Assembly (NCBI RefSeq): GCF_046545555.1
Contig: NZ_JBHZTH010000001.1
Coordinates: 1,054,001 to 1,118,000 of the forward strand
DNA length: 64,000 nt
Source of the DNA: Winogradskyella sp046545555
Lineage (GTDB): Bacteria; Bacteroidota; Bacteroidia; Flavobacteriales; Flavobacteriaceae
Reading direction: 5' to 3'
In this document: positions 17,000 through 26,651 of the stretch, in pieces
Numbering within the stretch: the stretch's first letter is position 1
How the letters are laid out: every line of letters starts with the position of its first letter
Program-made: the position numbers and the translations under genes
Notes under the pieces: model-generated
The model's database searches: none
What the model was told of the DNA's origin: nothing
Seen by the model: only the letters and a program-made list of their open reading frames with translations

Positions 17000-18166
17000 T
17001 TGGAAACATTAACCAAGAACCATATAAGTAAAGATATATTTTTAGAAAAAAGGCACAGAACTGAAGCTATTTGTAGGTCGTTAAAATCAGAAGATACCTC
17101 AGTTCAGCCTGCAGATTTTGTTTCACCACCGAAATGGCATTTGGCCCATACCACATGGTTTTTTGAACAATTTGTGCTAGGAGAACATAAAGAGAATTAT
17201 ATTGTTTTTGATAAAGACTTTGCATATTACTTTAATAGTTATTACAATAATGTTGGCGATCGGGTTATAAGGGCAAATAGAGGGTTGATGACTAGACCAA
17301 CTTTTGACCAAGTTTTAAAGTATAGAGCATATGTAAATAACAATATGGCTCAGTTTTTAGAAGAAGAATTGTCGCAATCTATTTATGATATTGTTGAAAT
17401 TGGTTTACAGCACGAGCAACAACATCAAGAGTTATTGATATATGATATTAAGTATATTTTTGGACATCAACCATCATTTCCAAAATTAGATTTCGAAATT
17501 AAACTTAGGCCTGAGAATGCTAAACAAGAGTTTGTTAAGATAGACGAAGGTTTATACAAAATAGGGCATCAAGACGATTGTTTTTGTTGGGATAATGAAC
17601 TAGGTGAACATAAGGTATACCTATATGATTTTGAAATCTCAAATCGATTAGTTACAAATGAAGAGTATATAGAGTTCATAGAAGATGGTGGATATAATGA
17701 TTTTAATCTTTGGCATGCAGATGGTTGGGATTACTGCCAAAAACATCAACTTAGCAAACCACTTTATTGGCATAAATCCAACAATAAATGGATGCACTAT
17801 ACACTTCAAGGTTTTAAGGAAGTCATAGGGCTTGAGCCCGTGAATCATATAACTTTTTACGAAGCTTTTGCATTTGCGCAATGGAAAGGAATGCGATTAC
17901 CCACCGAATTTGAATGGGAAGTGGCATCCAAAGAATTAAACTACGGTCAGCTTTGGGAATGGACAAACAGTGCTTATTTACCTTATCCAAATTATAAAAA
18001 AGCGGAAGGTGCTATAGGCGAATATAATGGTAAATTTATGATTAATACCATGGTAATGCGAGGTGCTTCTGCAGCTACACCAAAAGATCATTGCAGACCA
18101 ACTTATAGAAACTTTTTTACGCCAGAAACAAGATGGCAATTTTCGGGAATTAGACTAGTAAAGTAG
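17000..18166 (+). CDS. egtB: Ergothioneine biosynthesis protein EgtB
   Basis: A 388-residue sulfoxide synthase of the EgtB family. A DinB-like N-terminal domain (about 10-155) has PPKWHLAHTTWFFEQF and QHEQQHQE; the three iron ligands are expected at His50, His138 and His142. An FGE-sulfatase-like domain follows (about 175-387; RLPTEFEWEVAS at 299-310 and the closing FSGIRLVK). EgtB uses iron and oxygen to join a thiol (cysteine or gamma-glutamylcysteine) to trimethylhistidine. The start is TTG at 17000: no ATG occurs before the essential motif, and the preceding gene stops 3 bases earlier. egtD follows with no spacer. No egtA or egtC homologue is nearby, so cysteine itself may be the donor (inference). 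Confidence 0.93.
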   Translation: METLTKNHISKDIFLEKRHRTEAICRSLKSEDTSVQPADFVSPPKWHLAHTTWFFEQFVLGEHKENYIVFDKDFAYYFNSYYNNVGDRVIRANRGLMTRPTFDQVLKYRAYVNNNMAQFLEEELSQSIYDIVEIGLQHEQQHQELLIYDIKYIFGHQPSFPKLDFEIKLRPENAKQEFVKIDEGLYKIGHQDDCFCWDNELGEHKVYLYDFEISNRLVTNEEYIEFIEDGGYNDFNLWHADGWDYCQKHQLSKPLYWHKSNNKWMHYTLQGFKEVIGLEPVNHITFYEAFAFAQWKGMRLPTEFEWEVASKELNYGQLWEWTNSAYLPYPNYKKAEGAIGEYNGKFMINTMVMRGASAATPKDHCRPTYRNFFTPETRWQFSGIRLVK

Positions 18167-19105
18167 ATGAAAGATTCTTTTGCGCAAGATGTGCTTAATG
18201 GTTTAACAGCCAAAAACAAATACGTATCGTCAAAGTATTTCTATGATGATAATGGGAGTCGCATATTTCAAGAAATAATGAATATGCCAGAATATTATCC
18301 AACCGACGCAGAGTTTGAAATTTTATCAATGCAATCAAAACAAATATTTGAGGCATTACAATTTTCGGGTCCTTTTAATATTGTAGAATTAGGTGCAGGT
18401 GATGGTTTTAAAACATATAAGCTATTAGAGTACCTTGTGAATAATGCGATAGATTTTCATTATATACCAATTGATATTTCTCGAGAAGCGGTTGATATAC
18501 TAACTCGTAATTTAAAAGATCGCTTACCCACTTTAAAGATTCATCCAAAAGTCGGTGATTATTTTGAAATCTTAAAGGATAATAAGGTTAGTGATTACCC
18601 TAGTTTATTATTGTTTTTAGGTGGTAATATTGGTAATTATTCAGAAGAAAAAGCAAAAGAGTTATTGGACTTATTTAATGACAACATGAAGCTCGGAGAT
18701 AAACTTCTCATCGGTGTAGACCTAAAAAAAAATCCAATTATTATACATAACGCATATTATGATAGGCATGGCATAACCAAGCGTTTTAATTTAAATTTAC
18801 TAATTCGCATTAATAGGGAGCTTGATGCAGATTTTAAAATTGACGATTTTGACTTCTACTGCCATTATAACCCCATATCTGGTGATGTAAAAAGTTATAT
18901 CGTAAGTCTTAGAAAGCAAACTGTAGAAATAAAAGCTTTAAAAAAGGTCTTTGAGTTTGATTATAATGAACTAATTTGGACAGAGCTATCAAAAAAATAT
19001 AGTCTTACGGAGATAGAGAAATTAGCAGATAATTCAAATTTTGAAGTGAACACTAATTTTTTAGATTGCAAGCACTACTTCACTGATAGTTTATGGGAAA
19101 AATAA
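18167..19105 (+). CDS. egtD: L-histidine N-alpha-methyltransferase EgtD
   Basis: A 312-residue SAM-dependent methyltransferase with the EgtD signature: SSKYFYDDNGSRIFQ near the start, PEYYPTDAEFEIL (41-53) with the Tyr that lines the histidine pocket, the SAM-binding ELGAGDG (74-80), LGGNIGNYS (151-159), and WTELSKKY (271-278) whose Glu273 and Ser275 correspond to the histidine-binding E-x-S pair. It trimethylates L-histidine to hercynine, the substrate of EgtB. The start codon follows the egtB stop directly, so the two are translationally linked. The order EgtB-EgtD gives the two core steps; a C-S lyase (EgtE-type) must be encoded elsewhere. Confidence 0.93.
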   Translation: MKDSFAQDVLNGLTAKNKYVSSKYFYDDNGSRIFQEIMNMPEYYPTDAEFEILSMQSKQIFEALQFSGPFNIVELGAGDGFKTYKLLEYLVNNAIDFHYIPIDISREAVDILTRNLKDRLPTLKIHPKVGDYFEILKDNKVSDYPSLLLFLGGNIGNYSEEKAKELLDLFNDNMKLGDKLLIGVDLKKNPIIIHNAYYDRHGITKRFNLNLLIRINRELDADFKIDDFDFYCHYNPISGDVKSYIVSLRKQTVEIKALKKVFEFDYNELIWTELSKKYSLTEIEKLADNSNFEVNTNFLDCKHYFTDSLWEK

Positions 19106-19155
19106 ATCATTAGAATTTCTTATATTGTTGAGCTTTTAATAACCAATCCCTCAAT

Positions 19156-22100
19156 ATGAAATCTTACATTAAAGTAATTTCTATATCTTTTATTGTCTTA
19201 ATTTTAAGCGCTTGTGCCACATTTGATAAGCAAATAAAAGCTGATTCTGAAAAACCACTACCAAATAATAAAGAATTAATTCATAGTTTTTACTTGTTAG
19301 GAGGAGCTGGTAATTCTGAATTAGGCAAAACAGATCAAGCAATTAATGATTTTAAAAGTGCGCTTAACAGTGCAACTTCTAACAGTACAGCTATTTTTCT
19401 AGGAAATAATATTTATCCTAATGGTTTTGTTAAGAAAGGGAATGATGAAAATGAAGAAGCGGAACATCGTTTAACGGTACAAGCTGAATCAGTGGTGAAC
19501 TTTAATGGTAAAACTATTTTTATTCCAGGTGATAAAGATTGGTCTAGTGGCCTTAAAGGGTTAAAGCGACAAGAAAAATTTATTGAGGATGCTTTGGGAA
19601 AAAACACATTTTTACCAGAGAATGGATGCCCAATTGAAAAAGTAAAAATATCTGATGATCTCGTACTATTAATAGTCGATTCATATTGGTACATAACTGA
19701 TTGGGATAAGAATCCTACGATAAATGATGATTGTGATATTAAAACACGTATCGATTTTCTAAACGAATTGGGTAGTGAAATAAAAAAGGCAAGAGGCAAA
19801 ACAACTGTAATTGCTATGCATCATCCTATGTTTACAAATGGAGCTAACGGAGGTCAGTATAGTTTAAAAGAACACATGACGCCTTTACCAATAGTTGGTA
19901 CTCTAAAAAATATTGTTAGAAAATCAGGCGGTGTATATGAAGGTGATTTACAGCATAAAATGTATAATGAACTTAAGAACAGAGTGGTTAGTTTAGCTCA
20001 ACAGAATGATAAAGTTGTATTTGTTTCTGGGCACGAACAGAATCTCCAATATTTGGTTGAAGCAGGTTTACCTCAAATTGTTAGTGGTTCTGGCTCTAAT
20101 ATAACTGCAACAAGATTGATTGGGAACGGAAAATTTTCGCATGGGATAAATGGCTATGCTAGGCTAGATGTTTATAAGGATGGTTCTTCGTTTGTTCGTT
20201 TTTATGAAGCAGGTACTAACAGTGTTTTGTTTCAAACAGAAGTTTTACAACCAAATAATAATGATAATTTAAAAACGTATCCATCCGATTTTGAAAGTAA
20301 AATGACAGCCGCAATTTATACAGATGAAGCAATCGATAAGTCCGGTTTTCATAAATTTCTTTGGGGAGATCGTTTTAGAAAACAATTTGGAACAAAGGTT
20401 GTTGCGCCAACCGTTAATTTAGACACTTTATTTGGTGGTTTAGTTCCTGTTAGAAAGGGTGGAGGAAATCAATCAAAGTCTCTGCGTTTAGAAGATAAAA
20501 ATGGCGCCCAATATGTTATGCGCGCTTTAAAAAAGCAAGCATCTCAATATCTTCAGGCTATTATGTTTAAGGATCAATATATTGGGGACAAGTTAGATGA
20601 TGGTTTTGCTTCAAATTTGTTAATGGATGTCTTTACAGGTGCTCATCCTTACGCTCCATTTATTGTCGGAGATTTGGCCGATGCCATTGGCGTTTACCAT
20701 ACAAACCCAGTTTTGTATTACGTGCCAAAGCAAAATGGTCTTGGAGCATTTAACTCAGATTTCGGAGATGAGCTTTACATGATAGAAGAGCACACATCAG
20801 AAGGTCACAGTGATCAAGCGAGTTTTGGTTTTCAAGACAAACTGTTAAGCACTGATGATATGATGAAAAAAATTCATAAAGATGAAGATATTGTGGTTGA
20901 TGAAGAAGCTTATATAAAAGCACGTTTGTTTGATATGCTTATTGGAGATTGGGACAGACACCAAGATCAATGGAGGTGGATAGAGTTTAAAGAAAATGGA
21001 AAAAAGATTTATAGACCAATGCCTAGAGATAGAGACCAGGCGTTTTCTAGAATGAGTGATGGCTTCTTATTATCAACGGTAGTGACATTAGTACCAACAG
21101 CTGGTTTATTACGAAAGTATGATGCCAGTTTGAGAGATGTTAAAGCAATTAATGTTGAGCCATACCCATTAGATATGGAAATAATTGCTGAATCTGGTAA
21201 GGCTATTTGGGACAAACAAGTCCAGCTTATTCAGAATAACGTAACTGACGATGTCATAGAAAAGGCTTTTTTAAATGTGCCTCAAGAAATTAGAGACGCA
21301 GAACTAGAGTCTATTAAATCTATACTAAAAGGGAGACGTTCTAATCTTCAAGATATTTCAGATCGTTATTATGAAGTGATTAATAAGTTTGCTGTTATAA
21401 AAGGAACAAATAAAGATGATTGGTTCGATGTAGAACGTATGGCAAATGGAAAGACTAAAGTAACAGGCTATAGAATTAAGGATGATAAGAAGTCTGATAT
21501 CTTTCATGAGAGAACTTACAATAGAGACGAAACTAAGGAGATTTGGATCTATGCACTAGATGATGACGATGTTTTTAATGTTTATGGAGAAGGCGATAGA
21601 TTAATTAAAGCGAGATTAGTCGGCGGCCAAAACAACGATACATACGACATTAAGAATGGTAATAAAGTTGTATTTTATGATTATAAGAGTAAAAAGAACA
21701 CCATAATCACTAAGAAGGGGCGTAAAAAACTTACGGATGATTATGAAACTAATGTTTATAATTATAAGAAACTAAAAAACAGTATTAATCAATTTGTGCC
21801 TTCAATTGGCGCGAATCCAGATGATGGATTCCGAATAGGATTCTTAAACACGTTTACAAATTTTAATTTTGATCGTAATCCATTTTCTTCACAGCATAGT
21901 ATTTCTGCAGGATATTATTTCGCAACAAATGGATTTGATTTAGGTTATAATGGTGAATTTGCAAATGTTGTGGGAAGTGCTAACCTCAGTTTAGATGTTA
22001 AATTTACGAGTCCAAATTTTGCTAGAAACTTTTTTGGGTTTGGTAATAGTACTCCGAACCCGGAGTCTGATGAAAATGATGGTTTAGACGTAGATTTAGA

Positions 22101-22860
22101 TTACAATCGCGTTAAGATTAGAACACTTAGTGCGGCACCAGCTTTAGTTTGGAAAGGACAAGCCGGTTCAAGTTTTGAGATAGGTATTTCATACGAATCT
22201 AATGAAGTTGATCGAACAACTGGAAGATTCTTAGAAAGTATTACAGCGCCTAACGCAAATATTTTTAATAAACAAGATTTCTATGGTGCTCATGCAAAGT
22301 ATGTTTATGATGTAAAGGACAATACAGCATTTCCAACTTTAGGAATGCTTGTTGGTTTAGAGGCTGGTTTTAAGAATAATGTAAGTACATCAAATGGATT
22401 TGGTTATGTTATCCCAGAAATAGCTTTTAATTATAAAATAGTACCACAAGGCCAAGTTGTCTTAGCGACCAAACTTAGAAGTCAAATTAATTTAGGTGAT
22501 GATTTTGAATTTTATCAGGCTGCAACTTTGGGAGACCAAAAGGGGCTGAGAGGCTACAGAAGAGAACGGTTTTCTGGTAAATCATCATTTGTACAAAGCA
22601 CTGATTTACGATTTAACCTTAGAAGAAAATCGTCTAATTTTTTACCATTCAATATAGGATTTTATGGTGGGTTTGATTATGGTCGTGTTTGGATAGATGA
22701 TAATTTTGTAGCTAATCCTTTATTTAACGAAAGTGATTGGAACACTTCTATTGGTGGAGGAGTTTTCTTAACAGCTTACAATATGTTTAGCGCAAATATT
22801 TCTGCTTTTAGTAGTGATGATGGTTTGCGTTTGGCCTTTAAATTAGGTTTTGGGTTTTAG
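19156..22860 (+). CDS. Giant envelope lipoprotein: degenerate metallophosphoesterase + kinase-like region + Omp85-type barrel (copy 1)
   Basis: A 1234-residue protein. Signal peptide with lipobox LSAC (Cys20). Residues about 44-360 are a calcineurin-like phosphoesterase fold whose metal ligands are largely lost: GGAG instead of GDAG (49-52), GNN instead of GDN (83-85), GDKD instead of GNHD (125-128) and GHEQ instead of GHEH (292-295); only MHHP (221-224) is kept. Residues about 425-640 contain VRKGGGNQSKSLRL, YVMRALKK, ELYMIEE, GDWDRHQDQWRW (597-608) and PRDRDQAF (623-630), an order suggestive of an atypical kinase fold. From about 830 a beta-barrel of the Omp85/surface-antigen type ends in GFGF. 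The following gene is a full-length paralogue with intact ligands. Function unknown. Confidence 0.8.
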   Translation: MKSYIKVISISFIVLILSACATFDKQIKADSEKPLPNNKELIHSFYLLGGAGNSELGKTDQAINDFKSALNSATSNSTAIFLGNNIYPNGFVKKGNDENEEAEHRLTVQAESVVNFNGKTIFIPGDKDWSSGLKGLKRQEKFIEDALGKNTFLPENGCPIEKVKISDDLVLLIVDSYWYITDWDKNPTINDDCDIKTRIDFLNELGSEIKKARGKTTVIAMHHPMFTNGANGGQYSLKEHMTPLPIVGTLKNIVRKSGGVYEGDLQHKMYNELKNRVVSLAQQNDKVVFVSGHEQNLQYLVEAGLPQIVSGSGSNITATRLIGNGKFSHGINGYARLDVYKDGSSFVRFYEAGTNSVLFQTEVLQPNNNDNLKTYPSDFESKMTAAIYTDEAIDKSGFHKFLWGDRFRKQFGTKVVAPTVNLDTLFGGLVPVRKGGGNQSKSLRLEDKNGAQYVMRALKKQASQYLQAIMFKDQYIGDKLDDGFASNLLMDVFTGAHPYAPFIVGDLADAIGVYHTNPVLYYVPKQNGLGAFNSDFGDELYMIEEHTSEGHSDQASFGFQDKLLSTDDMMKKIHKDEDIVVDEEAYIKARLFDMLIGDWDRHQDQWRWIEFKENGKKIYRPMPRDRDQAFSRMSDGFLLSTVVTLVPTAGLLRKYDASLRDVKAINVEPYPLDMEIIAESGKAIWDKQVQLIQNNVTDDVIEKAFLNVPQEIRDAELESIKSILKGRRSNLQDISDRYYEVINKFAVIKGTNKDDWFDVERMANGKTKVTGYRIKDDKKSDIFHERTYNRDETKEIWIYALDDDDVFNVYGEGDRLIKARLVGGQNNDTYDIKNGNKVVFYDYKSKKNTIITKKGRKKLTDDYETNVYNYKKLKNSINQFVPSIGANPDDGFRIGFLNTFTNFNFDRNPFSSQHSISAGYYFATNGFDLGYNGEFANVVGSANLSLDVKFTSPNFARNFFGFGNSTPNPESDENDGLDVDLDYNRVKIRTLSAAPALVWKGQAGSSFEIGISYESNEVDRTTGRFLESITAPNANIFNKQDFYGAHAKYVYDVKDNTAFPTLGMLVGLEAGFKNNVSTSNGFGYVIPEIAFNYKIVPQGQVVLATKLRSQINLGDDFEFYQAATLGDQKGLRGYRRERFSGKSSFVQSTDLRFNLRRKSSNFLPFNIGFYGGFDYGRVWIDDNFVANPLFNESDWNTSIGGGVFLTAYNMFSANISAFSSDDGLRLAFKLGFGF

Positions 22861-22896
22861 TTTTAATTCTTAGAATTAACATTAGTTTTATTAGAG

Positions 22897-22927
22897 TTTA
22901 GATATCTCAAAAATCGGCTTAACTTTG
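22897..22927 (+). promoter_or_regulatory. Candidate promoter of the second phosphoesterase-barrel gene
   Basis: TAACTTTG (22920-22927) matches the Bacteroidota -7 consensus TAnnTTTG exactly, and TTTA (22897-22900) stands 19 bases upstream in place of the -33 TTTG. Transcription would start around 22932-22935, giving a short leader to the ATG at 22950. This would let copy 2 be expressed separately from copy 1. Confidence 0.5.
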
Positions 22928-22949
22928 GTCATATCTAAACCCTAAATGC

Positions 22950-25900
22950 ATGAAATTTTTTAAGTTACTCGTCATATTTTGTTTTTTATTTATTTCATCT
23001 TGTGCTACTTATAAAGCTCAATATTTAAATGAGGAAGATAGGGTAGCTCAACTACCAAATAAAGAGGTCGATAAAAGATTTTATCTTGTGGGTGATGCAG
23101 GTAGATCTCCGAAAGGAGGAATGTCTAAGGCGCTTACTGCTTTTAATAATCATATTGCAAATAAGAATACTAACGGTGATTATACCATTTTTCTTGGTGA
23201 TAATATTTATCCCAGTGGATTACCAAAAGCCAATGATCAGAAAAGAGCTTCTGCTGAGAATTCACTTAACGCACAAGTAAAGTCAGTTAAAAATTTTGAA
23301 GGTGAAGTAATATTCATACCAGGAAATCATGATTGGTATTCTAATGGGTTAAAAGGCCTAAAACGACAAGAAAAATATATAGAAGATGCTTTAGGTGAAA
23401 ACACATTTCAACCAGAAAATGGATGCCCTTTAGAAAGTATTGATGTAAATGAAACCGTTCAGTTAATTGCAATTGATACGCAATGGTATTTAGAAAATTG
23501 GAACGATAATCCTACCATAAATGATGAGTGTGAAATAAAAACAAGAGAACGCTTCTTTGAAGAGTTAGAAGGCGAACTTAAAAAAGCACAAGGAAAAACT
23601 ATTGTTTTTGCAATGCACCATCCTATGTACACAAATGGTGTGCATGGAGGACAGTATGCAATATCTAAGCACTTATTTCCAGGTCAAAAAAAGATTCCAA
23701 TACCAATTTTGGCGTCATTAGTAACTCAGATTAGAACTCAAGGAGGAGTATCGATACAAGATCGTTATAATGAGCGTTACAATAAATTGATGAAACGCAT
23801 CGAGACTCTAGCTTTTGATACTAAGAATTTAGTTTTTGTATCTGGTCACGAACACACATTGCAATATATTGAAAATGAAAATGTTAAGCAGATAGTGTCA
23901 GGTTCTGGTGCTAAAGAGTCTTATGCTACACTAGGTAATAATGGTTTGTTTTCTTATGGTAAACAAGGATTTGCTGAATTAACGATTTTTAAAGACGGAA
24001 GCAGTTGGGTAACTATTTATGGAGAAGAAAATAATAAGCCTAAACAATTATTTTCAAAAATGATATTTGAGCCAACAAAGAAATATGATGTTTCCAAATT
24101 ACCAGATACCTTTGCTCAAGAAATTGAGACCTCGGTATACTCGGAAGAAGAAACAAATAAGTCTGGTTTTTTTGAGTCCGTTTGGGGTAACCATTATCGA
24201 GATGTTTATGGTACCAAGATTAAGGCCAAGATCGCAACTTTAGACACACTTTATGGAGGCTTAGAAATTGTTAGAGCTGGTGGAGGCCATCAAACAAGAT
24301 CTTTACGATTAAAGACCAAAGACGGAAGAGAGCTTAATATGAGGGCATTACGTAAAAGTGCGACTCAATATTTACAAACTGTTTTATTTAAAGATACTCA
24401 TATTGAGGATGAGTTTGAAAAAACTGCCGTTGAGGGTTTAATTCAAGACTTTTACACTGCGGCACACCCATACGCTTTTATGGTTGTCCCAGATTTATCG
24501 AATGCAGCTCAAATATATCATACAAACCCTAAGATTTTTTATATACCAAAGCATAAGCATTTAGGCGAATTTAATGATGCTTATGGTGGAGAACTTTACA
24601 TGATTGAAGAACGGCCAGAAGAAAATTATACAGACGATAGAAACTTTGGTTATGCAGATGATATTGAGAGTACGCATGATATAATAGAGAAAATTAGAGA
24701 AGATGAAAAGTATAAAATAGATGAGAACGCATATGTAAGAGCAAGATTATTTGATATGCTTATTGGTGACTGGGATCGTCATCAAGATCAATGGCGATGG
24801 GCTCAATTTAATCAAGAGAATGGTGATAAGTGGTATAGGCCAATCCCTAGAGATCGCGATCAAGTCTTTTCAAATTTTGATGGAGCCTTACTGGATGTAA
24901 TGAAGGTAATTTCAGGATCTACAAAGCAACTCCAAGTGTATGATGAAGAATTAAAAGATATCGAGTGGATGAATTCAGCTGGTGTAAAGCTAGATAGGGT
25001 TTTAGTGCAACAAGCAACCAAGGAAACATGGCTAGAACACGCAAAGTTTCTACAAGAAAATATAACGGATGAAGTAATTGATAAAGCATTTACTAAAGTG
25101 CCAACCGAAGTACAGGATGAAACTTTAATGGATATAAAAATGAAGTTAAAAGGTAGGCGCTCAAACCTTTTAGATATAGCAGAGCGATACTATAAATTTC
25201 TAAATGAACTTGTTATTTTAACAGGTACAGATAAAGACGATTATATAGAAGTAAATAGAGTTGCTGATAACCAAACTCACATAAAAATATGGAGAATTAA
25301 AGACGGAAAAAAAGCTGATGTTTTAGTTGATAAAGTCTTTCATAAAGATACAACTAAAGAAATATGGATCTATGGTTTAGATGATAAAGATTTTTTTGAA
25401 GTTATTGGCAAAGCCAGTAATTTAATTTTCACTAGACTTATAGGTGGGCAAGAAAATGACACTTATAAAATAAAACAAGGACGACGCGTAAAAGTATATG
25501 ACCACGAGAGTAAAGCTAATACAGTGGTGGAAAATAGTGGTGGCACAGTAAGGTTGACGGATGTATATAAACTTAATCTATTTGACTTTCAAAAAAACAT
25601 AGTAGATAATAGCGTTATAACACCAGCTATTGGTTTTAATCCAGATGACGGGGTTTTGGTCGGTCTACAGTTTGTTAAGACTAAAAATGGTTTTCAACGT
25701 AATCCTTTTTCGCAACAACACCGCTTTAAAGGAGGTTATTTTTTTGCTACTAAAGGTTTTTCTGTTACTTATGATGGGGAATTCGCAAATATTAAAGATG
25801 ATTGGAATCTGCACCTTGGTGGACAGTTTACTTCAGAAAACTTTACTAATAATTTCTTTGGTTTTGGTAATGAAACAGAGAATTTTGATGATGATTTAGA

Positions 25901-26651
25901 TCTAGATTTCAACCGTGTAAAGACAAGTATTTATATGGCAAAAGCTGGTATTTTAAAGAAAGGTAATTTTGGTAGTGATTATGGTTTTAGAACGATTTTT
26001 GAAGCTATTGAAGTAGATCCAACTGAAAATAGATTTATAACAAATTTTGCGTCATCTTCTAATACAGATTTTTACAAGCGACGAATTTTTGGAGCACTAG
26101 AGGCTGAGTATAGATACCAAAGTTTTGATAATAAATTGAATCCAACTAGAGGGATGACGTTTCTTTTAAACTTAGGGGTAAGGTCCGAGTTTAATGATTT
26201 TGATAATACTTATGGTTATGTAAACTCAAATTTGGGATTTTATAATTCACTGTCTCATAATAGAAAATTAGTTTTAAAAACAGACCTAAGAACACAATTT
26301 AGAATTGGTAACGATTTAATTTTTTATCAAGCTTCAAATATTGGAGGCAATAATGGATTACGAGGATTTAGAACAGAACGTTTTACAGGTAGAAATTCGT
26401 TAGTGGGAAGTACAGATTTAAGATATAGTTTTAATCAATTTAAAACTAACACGTTACCGCTTCAAATCGGTATTTTTGGAGGTTTTGATGTAGGTAGAGT
26501 ATGGCTTAAAAATGATTTTTCAGAAAAATGGCATAATGATTATGGAGGTGGTTTTTGGATCACTGCTGCCGATAGTCTCTCTGGTACTTTTAATTTATTT
26601 AATAGTGTTGAAGGGTTGAGGTTTTCTTTTGGTTTTGGATTAAACTTTTAA
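22950..26651 (+). CDS. Giant envelope lipoprotein: metallophosphoesterase + kinase-like region + Omp85-type barrel (copy 2)
   Basis: A 1233-residue paralogue of the preceding gene, collinear over its whole length. Lipobox ISSC (Cys18). The phosphoesterase ligands are intact: GDAG with Asp49, GDN with Asp84, GNHD at 125-128, MHHP (222-225) and GHEH (299-302). The middle region keeps the same motifs as copy 1: VRAGGGHQTRSLRL, MRALRKSATQYLQ, ELYMIEE, LIGDWDRHQDQWRW and PIPRDRDQVFS. The C-terminal third is an Omp85/surface-antigen type barrel with RGFRTERFTGR, like the RGY/RGF motif before the last strands, and a terminal Phe. It should be an outer-membrane protein with a phosphoesterase domain tethered by a lipid. 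Its stop overlaps that of the convergent gene in a shared TTAA. Substrate and role unknown. Confidence 0.85.
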   Translation: MKFFKLLVIFCFLFISSCATYKAQYLNEEDRVAQLPNKEVDKRFYLVGDAGRSPKGGMSKALTAFNNHIANKNTNGDYTIFLGDNIYPSGLPKANDQKRASAENSLNAQVKSVKNFEGEVIFIPGNHDWYSNGLKGLKRQEKYIEDALGENTFQPENGCPLESIDVNETVQLIAIDTQWYLENWNDNPTINDECEIKTRERFFEELEGELKKAQGKTIVFAMHHPMYTNGVHGGQYAISKHLFPGQKKIPIPILASLVTQIRTQGGVSIQDRYNERYNKLMKRIETLAFDTKNLVFVSGHEHTLQYIENENVKQIVSGSGAKESYATLGNNGLFSYGKQGFAELTIFKDGSSWVTIYGEENNKPKQLFSKMIFEPTKKYDVSKLPDTFAQEIETSVYSEEETNKSGFFESVWGNHYRDVYGTKIKAKIATLDTLYGGLEIVRAGGGHQTRSLRLKTKDGRELNMRALRKSATQYLQTVLFKDTHIEDEFEKTAVEGLIQDFYTAAHPYAFMVVPDLSNAAQIYHTNPKIFYIPKHKHLGEFNDAYGGELYMIEERPEENYTDDRNFGYADDIESTHDIIEKIREDEKYKIDENAYVRARLFDMLIGDWDRHQDQWRWAQFNQENGDKWYRPIPRDRDQVFSNFDGALLDVMKVISGSTKQLQVYDEELKDIEWMNSAGVKLDRVLVQQATKETWLEHAKFLQENITDEVIDKAFTKVPTEVQDETLMDIKMKLKGRRSNLLDIAERYYKFLNELVILTGTDKDDYIEVNRVADNQTHIKIWRIKDGKKADVLVDKVFHKDTTKEIWIYGLDDKDFFEVIGKASNLIFTRLIGGQENDTYKIKQGRRVKVYDHESKANTVVENSGGTVRLTDVYKLNLFDFQKNIVDNSVITPAIGFNPDDGVLVGLQFVKTKNGFQRNPFSQQHRFKGGYFFATKGFSVTYDGEFANIKDDWNLHLGGQFTSENFTNNFFGFGNETENFDDDLDLDFNRVKTSIYMAKAGILKKGNFGSDYGFRTIFEAIEVDPTENRFITNFASSSNTDFYKRRIFGALEAEYRYQSFDNKLNPTRGMTFLLNLGVRSEFNDFDNTYGYVNSNLGFYNSLSHNRKLVLKTDLRTQFRIGNDLIFYQASNIGGNNGLRGFRTERFTGRNSLVGSTDLRYSFNQFKTNTLPLQIGIFGGFDVGRVWLKNDFSEKWHNDYGGGFWITAADSLSGTFNLFNSVEGLRFSFGFGLNF

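Noticed and set aside
17000..19105. Ovothiol (OvoA) pathway instead of ergothioneine
   Set aside because: OvoA carries its methyltransferase in one chain after the FGE domain; here EgtB ends normally and a separate EgtD with histidine-binding E-x-S follows.
25630..25899. Frame of 89 codons inside the second phosphoesterase-barrel gene
   Set aside because: It is a shifted frame of the barrel coding region, hydrophobic only because of codon composition.
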